Positions 34,237 through 44,162 of a DNA stretch of 57,942 nucleotides are shown here, one piece after another. Within the stretch, counting starts at the first letter, position 1. Each line of letters opens with the position of its first letter. Origin of the DNA: Treponema sp. (lineage in GTDB: Bacteria > Spirochaetota > Spirochaetia > Treponematales > Treponemataceae); NCBI GenBank assembly GCA_022510845.1, contig JAFLSR010000013.1, positions 1 to 57,942 on the forward strand. The letters run 5' to 3'. The translations under genes were made by a program, and so were the position numbers. The notes under the pieces are model-generated. The model saw only the letters and a list, made by a program, of their open reading frames with translations. It was not told the origin of the DNA and did no database searches.

Positions 34237-35412
34237 ATGAAATTCTTCCGAAAATCCTTTTTGCAAATTCTCCTCGTCGTATTGATTGGCTCGCCGTTCG
34301 TTTTTGCCGTTGCCGATGTGTCAACTGAAAATCCAAAAAAGGAAAACCTCGCGAAAGAAAAATCAAAGTCAGAAGAAAAAAAATCCAAGCAAAAAAAAGG
34401 AATCGGAAATTCTTCCAAGGTTAAGAATTCTGAAATCGCGCTTTTTAAAATCCTCAAAGAGAATTCCGAACGCGAAGAAGTTTTGTTTTGGCAGCAAGAA
34501 TTTCTAAAAGAACGCCGTTTTAAATTTTTGAAGAACGCGGCGGAAGTGCATCCCGAATACAGGATTTTCGTGCGCGCCGCTGTCCGTGAACGCGGGCTTC
34601 CCGCGGAACTGGAATATCTTCCTGTGATTGAGTCGGGCTACAACACGCGGGCAAAATCTCGCGTGGGCGCGACCGGGATGTGGCAGTTTATGTCGAACAG
34701 CGTTCGTCCTTATCTCAAGTTGAATGAGTATGTTGACGAGCGACTTGATCCGTGGAAATCCACCGCGGCGGGGCTTTCAAAATTGGAATACAATTACAAA
34801 GTTTTCGGCGACTGGCTTTTGGCAATCGCGGCTTATAATTGCGGAAATGGAAAAATGAAGGCTGCCATAAAAAAGGCTGACGGAGAAACTGATTTTTGGA
34901 AATTGGCGAAAGGCGGATTTTTGCCCAAGCAAACGGCAGACTACATTCCTGAATTGATTGCGGTGGCAGCGATTTGTCTTGAGCCTGAAAAATTCGGCGT
35001 GGAAATTTCTTATTACAAAAATGAATTCGAACAGTTGCAAGGCGAAGAAGAAAATTACGATTTTGTAAAAGTACAAAAGCCTTATATGCTTTCTTCGATT
35101 GCAAAGGAGATCGAACTGGAAGAGTCCGTCCTAAAAACTTTGAACCCGTCTTACACAAAAGGTTTTACCCCTCCCTTCGCGGAGAGCGTCTTGCGCTTGC
35201 CCAAAGGAATGGAACAAACTTTTTTCGCCGCGCTGAAAAATATCAAAGAATTGGAATTTCCGTTCAAATACAAAGTCGTGAAAGGCGATTCGCTTTGGTC
35301 AATTTCGCGGCGTTACGGCGTGAGCATAAATCTCATTTGCGAAACAAACGGAATCAAAGAAAATGCGGTTTTGAAAATAAATCAAATTTTGTATATTCCC
35401 GGAATAAAATAA
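34237..35412 (+). CDS. LysM lytic murein transglycosylase (MltD-like)
   Basis: 391 aa. Signal peptide MKFFRKSFLQILLVVLIGSP ending FVFA-VA; a Lys-rich linker; SLT catalytic domain (about 110-245) with the catalytic Glu in LPVIESGYNTRAKSRVGATG and AIAAYNCGNGKMKAA; and a C-terminal LysM (about 345-391; YKVVKGDSLWSISRRYGVSI). Cleaves peptidoglycan with 1,6-anhydro bond formation in the periplasm. Leaderless start. Confidence 0.93.
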   Translation: MKFFRKSFLQILLVVLIGSPFVFAVADVSTENPKKENLAKEKSKSEEKKSKQKKGIGNSSKVKNSEIALFKILKENSEREEVLFWQQEFLKERRFKFLKNAAEVHPEYRIFVRAAVRERGLPAELEYLPVIESGYNTRAKSRVGATGMWQFMSNSVRPYLKLNEYVDERLDPWKSTAAGLSKLEYNYKVFGDWLLAIAAYNCGNGKMKAAIKKADGETDFWKLAKGGFLPKQTADYIPELIAVAAICLEPEKFGVEISYYKNEFEQLQGEEENYDFVKVQKPYMLSSIAKEIELEESVLKTLNPSYTKGFTPPFAESVLRLPKGMEQTFFAALKNIKELEFPFKYKVVKGDSLWSISRRYGVSINLICETNGIKENAVLKINQILYIPGIK

Positions 35413-35481
35413 GGCATCAGAAATTTTAGGCGATTTTTCGCGTTGTTGTAATGCCGTGCTTTTAATTTCATGCAAAATGAT

Positions 35482-35505
35482 ATACCCTATACGGGTATAG
35501 GGTAT
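35482..35505. repeat. palindrome repeat, copy 3
   Basis: ATACCCTATAC-GG-GTATAGGGTAT; perfect 11-bp arms. Lies between the convergent transglycosylase and plsC genes. Confidence 0.92.
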
Positions 35506-35533
35506 CGCAATTTCTTGTTATACAAAATCGAAA

Positions 35534-36265
35534 TTATGAATTTTGTTTTTGTGCCGTATTTTGTGCAATGCATTCGTCGATGCGCGATTTTACGATTTGC
35601 GCAATTTGCGTTGTTGTCAAATCTTTGTATTCTTCGTAGTAAATCGGTTTTAAAAAATGAATTTGCGGATATACTTTTTCGAAAATTTTTTCGTAATTCA
35701 AAACTTTGTATGTGTCGATGAGCGCGACAGGAACAATAGGAACTTTTTCGCGCGTGGCAAATTGAAATGTTCCCGGCTTGAATTCCGTGGTTGAATTCTT
35801 GTTGTCGGTGTAGCCGCCTTCCGGAAAAATTATGTAGTTCTTGCCCGCCTTGATTTCGTCCTGCACTGTATTCAAAACATTTATCGCATCGCGCCTGTTT
35901 CCGCGCCGCATTCGTTTGGCGTTCACCAAGGCGCAGGCTTCGGGCAAAAGCAGAGGCCATTTTAAATCGTCGCGCAAAATAAAAGAACACACGTCATCAT
36001 TTTGGCTGATGATTCCAAGCGCATCGTATTTTCCTTGATGATTCGGAAACATAACATATGGCGAATTTTTTGGCAAATTTTCTTGTCCGGAAGAAATCGG
36101 ATGCGCGAATGCCGTGCGTTCCACAACTTTGATTCCGTACCGCAAAAGTTCGTATTTGTCTTTTTCAGAATATTTTTTCGGATGGTCGGCATACCAACGC
36201 ATCATTGGAATATAATAAAGCAGGCGAAAGAAATTCATGCAAATGACATAAATAAATTTTTTCAT
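35534..36265 (-). CDS. plsC: 1-acyl-glycerol-3-phosphate acyltransferase
   Basis: 243 aa from ATG 36265 (the frame is open to 36328, but the promoter -10 box ends 6 bases before 36265). Inner-membrane LPLAT enzyme: catalytic HX4D in FPNHQGKYDALGIISQN, and the second motif FPEGGYTDN. Adds the second acyl chain to phosphatidic acid. No other lipid gene nearby. Confidence 0.88.
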   Translation of the reverse strand: MKKFIYVICMNFFRLLYYIPMMRWYADHPKKYSEKDKYELLRYGIKVVERTAFAHPISSGQENLPKNSPYVMFPNHQGKYDALGIISQNDDVCSFILRDDLKWPLLLPEACALVNAKRMRRGNRRDAINVLNTVQDEIKAGKNYIIFPEGGYTDNKNSTTEFKPGTFQFATREKVPIVPVALIDTYKVLNYEKIFEKVYPQIHFLKPIYYEEYKDLTTTQIAQIVKSRIDECIAQNTAQKQNS

Positions 36266-36271
36266 TAACTT

Positions 36272-36300
36272 ATTATATTCTGAAAAAAGTTTTTTGTGAA
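36272..36300 (-). promoter_or_regulatory. plsC promoter, leaderless type
   Basis: On the complement: TTCACA (36300-36295), 17-bp spacer, TATAAT (36277-36272), 6 bases, ATG 36265. Confidence 0.65.
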
Positions 36301-36366
36301 TAGGCAAATTTAATTTAAAAATCGTCAAAGCACGGCGAATTGCAAAAAATAAAATTTTGCGCGAGC

Positions 36367-36413
36367 AAAAAATGCGCCACCTTTAGAAAACTTTGGTTTT
36401 CGAAGGTGGCGCA
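36367..36413 (-). terminator. long terminator hairpin
   Basis: TGCGCCACCTT (36373-36383) pairs with AAGGTGGCGCA (36403-36413), and inside GAAAAC (36386-36391) pairs with GTTTTC (36396-36401). On the complement it is followed by TTTTTT, so it terminates the gene at 36449-37216. Confidence 0.8.
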
Positions 36414-36448
36414 AATAGCGGGTGTTTCTAAAACAACTTATTTAAATT

Positions 36449-37216
36449 TTAATCAAAGCTTTTTTCGAATGGGCGAACTGGGCGGCGCGGATTTTCGGGG
36501 CGCTGCTTTCGCGAATCGTTTTTAGGAGCGGCCTGATTTGAATTTGAAGAATCCGCATAAGGCCTCGTGCCGTTTCGTCCTGGCACGCGATTGTTGTTTT
36601 GAATCTTTTCGCGGTCTTGAACGCGGTCGCGATTTTGAGCGCGATTGCCGTTTTGATTTTTTTCATGATTATGCATTTGTCCGCGCTCTTGCACGCGATT
36701 ATGGTTTTGCATTTTTTCACGGTGCTGAACATTGTCGCGTTTTTGAAAATTCGGTTCGTTGTGCTGCGGATTGCGCGGTGCGTGGCGCGGGTCCATTCTT
36801 TTTGGCGCAGGACCGTGCTCATATCGTTTGCCAGGTTTTGCAGGCGGCGGATTTCTGTGCGCAAGTCTTATCGGAGGCAAAATGCGTGTCTTCGAATCAA
36901 GTTTGTAGCTTCCGCGCGGGCAGATGATAATCTGCAAATGTTTTCCGTCAATCGAATAAACCGCATCGAAAGAATTTTGTTCGCCGATTTTGCACGCAAT
37001 CTTAATCGACTCTTCAAAGTACAAACCCTTGCCATTGTTTTCCAGAACTTCGCCGGCAACTTCGATGTCTTCGCCAGTCTTGTTGATGACGGAAACTCTG
37101 CCAAAAACTTTTCCGTCTAAATCACGCGAACCACTTTTGAAAAACCAGAAATTTTCCGAGAACCCAAACGCACAAATTGTGCTCAAAACTGCAAGAACAA
37201 GAATAGCTTTTTTCAT
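36449..37216 (-). CDS. exported protein with long Asn/Gln/Arg/His-rich tail
   Basis: 255 aa. Signal peptide MKKAILVLAVLSTICAFGFS. A small folded domain (about 22-120) carries KVFGRVSVINKTGEDIEV and a beta-rich stretch with HLQIIICPRGSYKL. After about 125 the chain turns to a disordered tail of nearly periodic units: QHREKMQNHNRVQERG, QMHNHEKNQNGNRAQNRDRV, QDREKIQNNNRVPGRN. I do not recognise the family. Basic tail could bind nucleic acid or polyanionic sugars. AAGGAG upstream (GGAGTAAATATG) supports the start. Confidence 0.6.
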   Translation of the reverse strand: MKKAILVLAVLSTICAFGFSENFWFFKSGSRDLDGKVFGRVSVINKTGEDIEVAGEVLENNGKGLYFEESIKIACKIGEQNSFDAVYSIDGKHLQIIICPRGSYKLDSKTRILPPIRLAHRNPPPAKPGKRYEHGPAPKRMDPRHAPRNPQHNEPNFQKRDNVQHREKMQNHNRVQERGQMHNHEKNQNGNRAQNRDRVQDREKIQNNNRVPGRNGTRPYADSSNSNQAAPKNDSRKQRPENPRRPVRPFEKSFD

Positions 37217-37320
37217 ATTTACTCCTTAAATAACTCCGCGTTAGCGGACGTGCAGGAGGCACGGAATCGCAGATTTGAACGCGACGCGCAAATCTGCAAA
37301 TGATAAAAATACACGGATAT

Positions 37321-37379
37321 TTAAATTTGCCGCACAGATGGCGCGGCAAATTTAATTTCGAGTTTTCTACGAAAACTCG
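37321..37379. repeat. GCCGC-GATGG-GCGGC hairpin element, copy 1
   Basis: TTAAATTTGCCGC, loop ACAGATGGC, GCGGCAAATTTAA (37321-37355, perfect 13-bp stem), then a second hairpin CGAGTTTTC-TAC-GAAAACTCG (37359-37379). The first hairpin has a sister with different stem but same loop core at 46036-46072. Confidence 0.8.
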
Positions 37380-37435
37380 CCTATCGATTGTCATTCCGCT
37401 TGAAACTTCGCGCTACGCGCTTGTTGCGAAATGAC

Positions 37436-37480
37436 TTTTTTAACAGTTTGAAAGTTGACACTTTCTTCACTGTTAAAAAA
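37436..37480. repeat. interrupted inverted repeat
   Basis: TTTTTTAACAGT (37436-37447) with ACTGTTAAAAAA (37469-37480); nested GAAAG (37450-37454) with CTTTC (37461-37465). Could be a bidirectional terminator. Confidence 0.7.
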
Positions 37481-37684
37481 TTAGGGATGTATTTTTATCA
37501 TACCTCCTTAAAAAGGCAATCATGGATTTTGATTTTGCGACTGCCTTTTTGTAAGTTTTTATAATGGAACGGCAAGAAAAAATCAAATCAATTCGATGAT
37601 ATTTTCTAGATTCCACTTAATTTTACTCGCATTTGACGTCAAGCAAGTTACAAAAAAATAAACAGCGCAATGCAAAATAGATTA

Positions 37685-37714
37685 CAAAAAAAAAGCCGCG
37701 CTTTTGGCGCGGCT
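37685..37714 (-). terminator. gdhA terminator
   Basis: On the complement: AGCCGCGC-5 nt-GCGCGGCT followed by TTTTTTTTT. It lies 28 bases after the gdhA stop. Confidence 0.85.
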
Positions 37715-37741
37715 CAAGTCTAGCGATTTTTTATTTTGGAA

Positions 37742-39103
37742 TTAAACGAGGCCTTGTGCAATCATTGCTTCGGCAACTTTTATGAAGCCTGCGATGTTCG
37801 CGCCTGCGACATAATCAGTTTTGCCAGCCTTCGTTTTGAGTCCGAATTTTTTGGCAGTGTTGAAAGCGTTGTCGTGAATGTTCTTCATGATTCCGTCAAG
37901 GCGGCCGTCCACTTCCTCAAAACTCCAAGAAAGGCGTTCGCTGTTTTGGCTCATTTCCAAGCCGCTCACGGAAACGCCGCCCGCGTTGGACGCTTTTCCC
38001 GGCGCGAACAAAACGCCCGCATCCTGAAATTTTTTTGTGGCTTCGATTGTGCTTGGCATATTCGCGCCTTCTGCAACCAATTTTACGCCGTTCTTGATGA
38101 GCGCGTCAGCATCGCTTCCGACAAGTTCGTTTTGTGTGGCGCAAGGGAACGCGCAGTCAACTTTGATTCCCCACGGCTTTGCTTTCGGCGTGAATTTTGC
38201 CTTGGGATATTTTTTGACGTATTCATCGATGCGCTTGTGTGCGTCGCGGAATTTTTTGACGTAATCCAATTTCTTTTGGTCGATTCCTTCCGCGTCATAA
38301 ATGAAACCGCTTGAATCGCTCATCGTCACGACTTTCGCGCCAAGTTCAATCAATTTTTCCACAGCGTACTGCGCAACGTTTCCGTCGCCGCTCACAGAAC
38401 ACACTTTGCCTTTGAGCGTGTCGCCTTCTTTGGCAAGCATTTCGCGCGCAAAATAAATGAGTCCGTAGCCAGTGGCTTCCGTGCGTGCAAGGCTTCCGCC
38501 AAACTGCAAGCCTTTTCCAGTAAGCACCCCGGTGAATTCATTGCGGAGGCGTTTGTACTGTCCAAAAAGATACGCGACTTCGCGTCCGCCCACGCCCTTG
38601 TCGCCCGCGGGAATGTCCGTATCAGGGCCGATATGTCGCTGCAATTCAGTCATAAAAGACTGGCAGAAGCGCATGACTTCCGCATCGCTTTTTCCGTGCG
38701 GGTCAAAATCGCTTCCGCCTTTTCCGCCGCCCATCGGCAATGTGGTGAGACTGTTTTTGAGAACTTGCTCGAATCCCAAAAATTTCAAAACCGAAAGGTT
38801 CACTTCTGGGCTGAAACGCAATCCGCCTTTGTACGGACCAATCGCGCTGTTGAACTGGACGCGGTATCCGCGGTTCACGTGCGCCTTGCCTTTGTCGTCC
38901 GTCCACGGCACGCGGAACATAATCACGCGCTCAGGCTCGACCATTCGTTCCAAAACCGCCGCGGCTTCCAGCTGCTTTTGCATTTTCGCGACGATTGGAT
39001 CCAACGTGGTGAGGACTTCTTCCACAGCCTGAAGGAATTCCGGCTCGTTGGCGTTTTTCTGTTGGACTTCTTTCCAAATCCGATTGACATATTCGTTTTT
39101 CAT
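37742..39103 (-). CDS. gdhA: NADP-type glutamate dehydrogenase
   Basis: 453 aa, the length of hexameric class I GDH. Reversibly aminates 2-oxoglutarate with ammonium. Shows MFRVPWTDDKGKAHVNRGYR, the substrate Lys in LPMGGGKGGSDFDP, DIPAGDKGVGGREVAYLFGQ, and the NAD(P) site GKVCSVSGDGNVAQYAVEKL. Start at 39103: AAGGAG lies 8 bases upstream; the frame stays open to 39151. Its own terminator follows. Main ammonia-assimilation gene in this window. Confidence 0.95.
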   Translation of the reverse strand: MKNEYVNRIWKEVQQKNANEPEFLQAVEEVLTTLDPIVAKMQKQLEAAAVLERMVEPERVIMFRVPWTDDKGKAHVNRGYRVQFNSAIGPYKGGLRFSPEVNLSVLKFLGFEQVLKNSLTTLPMGGGKGGSDFDPHGKSDAEVMRFCQSFMTELQRHIGPDTDIPAGDKGVGGREVAYLFGQYKRLRNEFTGVLTGKGLQFGGSLARTEATGYGLIYFAREMLAKEGDTLKGKVCSVSGDGNVAQYAVEKLIELGAKVVTMSDSSGFIYDAEGIDQKKLDYVKKFRDAHKRIDEYVKKYPKAKFTPKAKPWGIKVDCAFPCATQNELVGSDADALIKNGVKLVAEGANMPSTIEATKKFQDAGVLFAPGKASNAGGVSVSGLEMSQNSERLSWSFEEVDGRLDGIMKNIHDNAFNTAKKFGLKTKAGKTDYVAGANIAGFIKVAEAMIAQGLV

Positions 39104-39168
39104 TTTCAATTCTCCTTTTTTCATTGTAGCACATCGAACCTTTTTTTTCAATATTTTTGATATTTTAT

Positions 39169-39197
39169 TTGATAAAATCCGCTTTGCGTGTTATAAT
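39169..39197 (+). promoter_or_regulatory. promoter, leaderless type
   Basis: TTGATA (39169-39174), 17-bp spacer, TATAAT (39192-39197), 6 bases, ATG 39204. Close to perfect consensus with no Shine-Dalgarno sequence. Confidence 0.7.
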
Positions 39198-39203
39198 GAC
39201 AGA

Positions 39204-40895
39204 ATGAGTACGAGTATTGAAGATTTGCTTGCAAGTGTTATAGACGAATCTCCTGCCAAATCCCCGGCTTCGGAAGACGGATTGTTCAGCTCTCATGCGG
39301 CGAACAGTTTTGAGAATATGTTCATCGAGGAAGAGGGAGAAAAAAACGCAATCAGAACGGATAAGGGCGGCCCTGTTCCAGAAGTCGATTTGAGTGTGAA
39401 AGCATTCAAACCGATTGAAAAAGCCTTCCTTGACACGCCTGCAAATTATTTCGATGATTCGGCATATTATAAAACCGCGATTGCTGGCGAAGGTCAGGCT
39501 TCCAATCGACTTCACGCGGTGCTTTCAAAATATTTGGCGTGCCAAGACATCAAAGACAAAATGGTGTTTCGCCAGCAAGTGATTATGGCGTATTGGGAAG
39601 TTGTTCGTTCCATCGCGCCGAAGGCTTCCGGGAAAAATTTCCCCATGCCCAAACGAATGCTGCTTCGATTTTCTGTTTTGCTGCCATCGCTTTTTCGGCC
39701 GGAACATCGCGAACTTTTTTCAAAAACCATTTTGGAAAACAACACGAACGAGCCGGTTTTTTATTTGGACGAATGGTTCAAATATATTGGGCAAGGCAAA
39801 ATCAAGCCTTCCACCACGGATGAAGTTCGACAGAAAAGAGGTCCTGCCACGCCCGAACAAGAAGCGATGCATTTGCAGCAACTGCAAAGCAAAAATTCTG
39901 GCAGGTTGCAGACTTCCGAAAACGCCCTGAACATGGCGGAAAATCAGCGCAATTCGCTTGAAGGCGATTTGAGGAACAAGGTTGATGAACTTTGCCGCCA
40001 CGAAGCGATGTCCGGTCTTGAACCGCATCGGCAATCCTACACCGAAAGCCAAAGAAAACTTTTTGCGGAAATCACGAATTTGCTTCACCAGCTTTCCAAG
40101 AATGACAAGGAGCTTTCGCGCGCATTGGATGAATTCCAGGACGCGAAAAATGTCTATCAATCTGTGGAAGAAAAAATTGCCGAAGGCCCTGAAATTTCAA
40201 GCGCGAACAGCGAGGATTTGGACCAAGAATTCGAAACGGTTCGTCAAATGGCAAAAATGACTTGCGGCCGCCAAGGAAACCAGTTCCCGATTTTTACGCG
40301 CGACTTTTTTCATTGTATGCCGCAGGCGACTGGCTTCCGCGAAAATGTTCTCCAAACGCTCGCTTGGGTGGAGTCCATCGACCCGAATGCCTTCGTGCGA
40401 ATCCACAAGAACACGCCCAACCGAATCGTGCCTTTTGTAGTGCTTCTTCCCACTTACGGCGACTTCGGTTTTTGCTGGGAGCCTTTCGACCGTTACAATC
40501 GCGTCACAAGCCGCGGACGAATTGTCGTTCCGATGTATCCGCGCGATTTGAAAATTGCCGTGCTGATGGCTGTTGCCGATTTGCGCTGGCAAGTCGCAAA
40601 GGAAAAGGCTTCGTTCTATTGGATGGAAGAAGGTTTGACAGGACAGTATTACGAATGGATTATCGAAAAGCAAAAACTCAAAGGCGACATCAAGCAATAT
40701 TTTATTCAGGACTACATTTTGTGGATGACCAAAGAAAGCGAAGGCGTGCAGCGGCTTGACAAAGAAGTCCGCGGAATCTTTTGGCGCAATCTTCCGTTTC
40801 CGCAGGCGCTCAAAGAAGACTTGCGCACGCGAAGTTTGGTTTACGATGAACTTTGCAAAAAGGACGCGAACCGCGCGATGAGCGACGGATATTGA
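39204..40895 (+). CDS. conserved spirochaetal protein, unknown function
   Basis: 563 aa, no signal peptide or membrane segment. N-terminal region (1-60) is acidic and disordered; a coiled coil lies at about 220-330 (HLQQLQSKNSGRLQTSEN, LLHQLSKNDKELSRALDEFQ); the C-terminal half is folded, with PFVVLLPTYGDFGFCWEPFD, YNRVTSRGRIVVPMYPRDLK and RREIFWRNLPF-like RGIFWRNLPFPQ. I do not recognise a domain. Start chosen from the promoter spacing. Upstream of ftsH in the same direction, separated by a terminator. Confidence 0.65.
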   Translation: MSTSIEDLLASVIDESPAKSPASEDGLFSSHAANSFENMFIEEEGEKNAIRTDKGGPVPEVDLSVKAFKPIEKAFLDTPANYFDDSAYYKTAIAGEGQASNRLHAVLSKYLACQDIKDKMVFRQQVIMAYWEVVRSIAPKASGKNFPMPKRMLLRFSVLLPSLFRPEHRELFSKTILENNTNEPVFYLDEWFKYIGQGKIKPSTTDEVRQKRGPATPEQEAMHLQQLQSKNSGRLQTSENALNMAENQRNSLEGDLRNKVDELCRHEAMSGLEPHRQSYTESQRKLFAEITNLLHQLSKNDKELSRALDEFQDAKNVYQSVEEKIAEGPEISSANSEDLDQEFETVRQMAKMTCGRQGNQFPIFTRDFFHCMPQATGFRENVLQTLAWVESIDPNAFVRIHKNTPNRIVPFVVLLPTYGDFGFCWEPFDRYNRVTSRGRIVVPMYPRDLKIAVLMAVADLRWQVAKEKASFYWMEEGLTGQYYEWIIEKQKLKGDIKQYFIQDYILWMTKESEGVQRLDKEVRGIFWRNLPFPQALKEDLRTRSLVYDELCKKDANRAMSDGY

Positions 40896-40923
40896 AATCA
40901 CATCAAACACAAATTTAAGACGA

Positions 40924-40952
40924 AGCCCGCTCGACAAAGCGGGCTTTTTTTT
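40924..40952 (+). terminator. rho-independent terminator
   Basis: AGCCCGCT (40924-40931) pairs with AGCGGGCT (40938-40945), loop CGACAA, followed by TTTTTTT. It separates the unknown gene from ftsH. Confidence 0.88.
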
Positions 40953-41152
40953 GTGCCAAAAATTGTCTTGCGGGTATGTTTATAAAAGTCATATAACTAT
41001 GACTTTTATAAAATGTCTTGATTTGGTTTTGCGTTTTCAAATTTTTTCAACGCTTCAAAAATTGAAAATGCCTTTGTTTGTTCGGCGGAACTTTTTCAAC
41101 ATTTTGCGGAATTTAACTAGAATAAAACGAAGATTTTGTGTATATTTTAAGA

Positions 41153-43174
41153 ATGGCAGAAGAAAAGAAAAACAGCGATGAAAAAAAGAAAAAAACGGAA
41201 AGGGACGAATTCGATTTTTTCAAACTTTCCGCCGATGATGACGAAAATCGAGGTCGTTCTCCTAATTCGCGTTTTCCGTTTTGGCTCATAATATTGTGCG
41301 CAATTTTAGTTTTGGGTTTTATGCGTGTTTTTTCTTCCGGAACAAATGACGCGCTTGTGGAATTTTCGGAATTCCGCAAATTCGTGGAAAACGGAACTAT
41401 AAAAGAGGTTGAACTAAGCGACAGTTATTTTTACGGATATACTCAGGAAAACAAGGTCGAAGATTCGCGGGATGTTGGAATGGGATTTTTTCCGCAAGGA
41501 AGGCGACCCGATTTTAAAACCGTCGGACTTCTTACGGAAGATTTTCTGAAGATGCTCAACGAAAAAGGTGTAAAATACAAAGTCATTCGTCAGCAAGGAA
41601 ATTTCATCCTTCAACTTGTTTTGAATATCATTTTGCCGATTGTGCTTATCGCAGTTATTTATTATTTTCTTTTTAGAAGAATGGGTGGCGGAAGCGGCGG
41701 AATGGGAAGCCTTTTCGGAATCGGCGGCGGAAAAAGCAAGGCAGTGGAAGAAGGCAAAGTGAAAACACGCTTTTCCGATGTCGCCGGCGTGGACGAAGCC
41801 AAAGAAGAATTGGTGGAAGTAGTTGACTTTTTGAAAGAGCCGAAAAAATACACGGACATCGGCGGAAAGATTCCAAAAGGCGTTTTGCTTGTCGGTCCGC
41901 CCGGCACAGGAAAAACCTTGCTCGCTCGCGCTGTGGCAGGAGAGGCAGGCGTTCCGTTTTTCAGAATTTCGGGTTCGGATTTTGTGGAAATGTTCGTGGG
42001 TGTGGGCGCGAGCCGCGTTCGGGATTTGTTCCGCGCCGCTCGGGAAAAAGCACCTTGCATCATTTTTATCGATGAAATCGACGCGCTTGGAAAAAACCGC
42101 ATGGAAGGATTTGGCGGCGGCAATGATGAGCGCGAGCAAACTTTGAATCAGCTTCTCGTGGAAATGGACGGCTTCGACAACGAAAAGGGCTTGATAATTT
42201 TGGCTGCCACAAACCGCGCCGACATTCTCGACCCCGCGCTTTTGCGCCCCGGTCGCTTTGACCGCCATGTTCCCGTGGAAAAGCCGGATGTAAAGGGGCG
42301 CGAGGAAATTCTGCGCATTCATTCCAAAAATGTGAAAATCGACAGCGACGTGAATTTTGAATCTTTGTCGCACGGCACTACAGGATTTGCCGGGGCGGAT
42401 TTGGCGAACGTCGTGAACGAAGCCGCATTGCTCGCTGTCCGCAACGGGCACAAAAAAGTTACGATGTCGGACTTTGACGAAGCGATTGACAAAGTGAGCA
42501 TCGGTCTCAAAAAGAAATCGCGCAAAGACAACGAAAAAGAAATGCGGCTTGTTTCGGTTCACGAAACCGGGCACGCGCTTGTGGGTGCGTTCACTCCCGA
42601 CTATCCGCCGGTGAACAAGATAACTGTCGTGCCGCGAAGTCACGGTGTGGGCGGCTTTACGCAGTATCGCGAAAAAGAGGAAAAGAATTTCAGAACTCGG
42701 AAAGATATGCTCAACGAAGTGGACACGATGCTTGGCGGACGCGCGGCGGAAGAAGTGATTTTGGGCGACATTTCGACTGGCGCTTCGAACGACATCGCGC
42801 ACGCCACAGACACAATCAAGCGAATGATTGTGGATTTCGGAATGAGCGAGAAATTCAAGAACATGACGTTGGGAAGAGGCGTTCTGGGCAACAGCGGAAG
42901 CGAGCCTGTTTTGGTGCGAGAGTTCAGCGAGGACACGCAGAAATTCATCGATGAAGAAATCGCGCGAATCGTGAATGAGCGTTACAAACACGTTTTGGAA
43001 ATAATCAAAAAGCACAAGACTTTGGCGGAATACATTGCGAATCGCCTGCTCGAAATTGAGACGATGGACGGAAAGGAATTCTACGAAATCGTAAACGCCG
43101 AAAAGCATTGTGCGGAACTCGAAGACAAATCTAAGGAAAGCAAAAAAGCGCGCACGAAGAAAACCGAAAAATAA
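41153..43174 (+). CDS. ftsH: ATP-dependent membrane zinc protease FtsH
   Basis: 673 aa from ATG 41153. Two membrane helices (about 45-62 and 150-172), AAA+ ATPase with Walker A GPPGTGKT (about 249-256), Walker [34 protein letters not shown], and the peptidase site HETGH (about 470-474). Degrades membrane and short-lived proteins such as LpxC or sigma factors. TATATT ends 6 bases before the ATG, so this may also be leaderless, although the -35 is weak. The tail is basic and Lys-rich, as usual for FtsH. Confidence 0.97.
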   Translation: MAEEKKNSDEKKKKTERDEFDFFKLSADDDENRGRSPNSRFPFWLIILCAILVLGFMRVFSSGTNDALVEFSEFRKFVENGTIKEVELSDSYFYGYTQENKVEDSRDVGMGFFPQGRRPDFKTVGLLTEDFLKMLNEKGVKYKVIRQQGNFILQLVLNIILPIVLIAVIYYFLFRRMGGGSGGMGSLFGIGGGKSKAVEEGKVKTRFSDVAGVDEAKEELVEVVDFLKEPKKYTDIGGKIPKGVLLVGPPGTGKTLLARAVAGEAGVPFFRISGSDFVEMFVGVGASRVRDLFRAAREKAPCIIFIDEIDALGKNRMEGFGGGNDEREQTLNQLLVEMDGFDNEKGLIILAATNRADILDPALLRPGRFDRHVPVEKPDVKGREEILRIHSKNVKIDSDVNFESLSHGTTGFAGADLANVVNEAALLAVRNGHKKVTMSDFDEAIDKVSIGLKKKSRKDNEKEMRLVSVHETGHALVGAFTPDYPPVNKITVVPRSHGVGGFTQYREKEEKNFRTRKDMLNEVDTMLGGRAAEEVILGDISTGASNDIAHATDTIKRMIVDFGMSEKFKNMTLGRGVLGNSGSEPVLVREFSEDTQKFIDEEIARIVNERYKHVLEIIKKHKTLAEYIANRLLEIETMDGKEFYEIVNAEKHCAELEDKSKESKKARTKKTEK

Positions 43175-43258
43175 GATACATTGCGGCGAATTTTCTGTTT
43201 AATGCAGAATTTTTTGCCGATAAATTTATAAATTAAAAAGTAATTTTTGGAGATTTTT

Positions 43259-44146
43259 ATGAAAGGCATCATACTTGCAGGCGGCTCTGGCACAAGGCTT
43301 TATCCGCTTACGAGAGTAACGTCAAAACAACTTTTGCCAATTTATGACAAGCCCATGATTTTTTATCCGTTGTCAACGCTGATGCTCGCGGACATACGGG
43401 ATGTCCTCATAATTTCCACGCCGACAGATCTTCCCAATTTTGAAAAGCTTCTCGGCGATGGCTCGCAATACGGAATCAATTTGAGTTACAAAATTCAGCC
43501 AAGTCCCGATGGGCTTGCACAGGCGTTTATTTTGGGAAAAGAATTTATCGGCGATGATGCTTGTGCAATGGTGCTCGGCGACAATATTTTTTACGGCAAT
43601 GGGTTTGTACGAATGCTTCGCGATGCCAAAAAAAATGCGGAGGAAAACAAACGCGCGACTGTTTTCGGCTATTATGTGTCAGACCCGGAACGTTTCGGCG
43701 TTGTCGAGTTTGATGAAAATGGCAAGGCACTTTCTATCGAAGAAAAGCCGGCCGCACCAAAAAGCAATTATGCTGTAACGGGCTTGTATTTTTATCCGGC
43801 GGGCGTTAGCGCGAAAGCAAGCCTTGTTCCGTTTTCTAGTCGAGGTGAACTTGAAATCACGACGCTCAATGAAATGTATCTTAAAGAAGGTGCGCTTGAT
43901 GTTCAGATTTTCGGACGTGGCTTTGCATGGCTCGACACAGGAACAATGGACAGCCTTCTTGACGCTTCAAATTTTGTCCAAGTGATTCAAAACCGTCAGG
44001 GAATAGAAATCTCGGCTCTTGAAGAGATTGCGTTCATCAACAAATGGATAGACAAAGAGGCGTTGTTAAAAGCCGCTGAAAAATATGGCAAGTCTCCGTA
44101 TGGAGCGCACCTCAAATCTGTGGCAGAGGAAAAACTGAAATATTGA
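43259..44146 (+). CDS. rfbA: glucose-1-phosphate thymidylyltransferase
   Basis: 295 aa. Makes dTDP-glucose from dTTP and glucose-1-P, first step to dTDP-rhamnose. Nucleotide motif [20 protein letters not shown] (about 7-27), [15 protein letters not shown], then VLGDNIFYG and the late [21 protein letters not shown] 43259 has GGAG 6 bases upstream. First gene of rfbABC; 16 bases before rfbB. Confidence 0.96.
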   Translation: MKGIILAGGSGTRLYPLTRVTSKQLLPIYDKPMIFYPLSTLMLADIRDVLIISTPTDLPNFEKLLGDGSQYGINLSYKIQPSPDGLAQAFILGKEFIGDDACAMVLGDNIFYGNGFVRMLRDAKKNAEENKRATVFGYYVSDPERFGVVEFDENGKALSIEEKPAAPKSNYAVTGLYFYPAGVSAKASLVPFSSRGELEITTLNEMYLKEGALDVQIFGRGFAWLDTGTMDSLLDASNFVQVIQNRQGIEISALEEIAFINKWIDKEALLKAAEKYGKSPYGAHLKSVAEEKLKY

Positions 44147-44162
44147 GGATGGGAAAATAATT

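Larger units (their letters stand above)
37217..37741. other. intergenic region rich in inverted repeats
   Basis: No gene seen. It holds the GCCGC-loop-GCGGC element (37321-37379), a long interrupted stem TTTTTTAACAGT/ACTGTTAAAAAA (37436-37447 with 37469-37480) with inner GAAAG/CTTTC, AAAAAGGCA/TGCCTTTTT (37510-37518 with 37542-37550) and the gdhA terminator. Confidence 0.75.

Noticed and set aside
41414..43108. 564-aa minus-strand frame opposite ftsH
   Set aside because: Shadow of ftsH, whose motifs are unmistakable; codon bias creates long opposite frames throughout the window.
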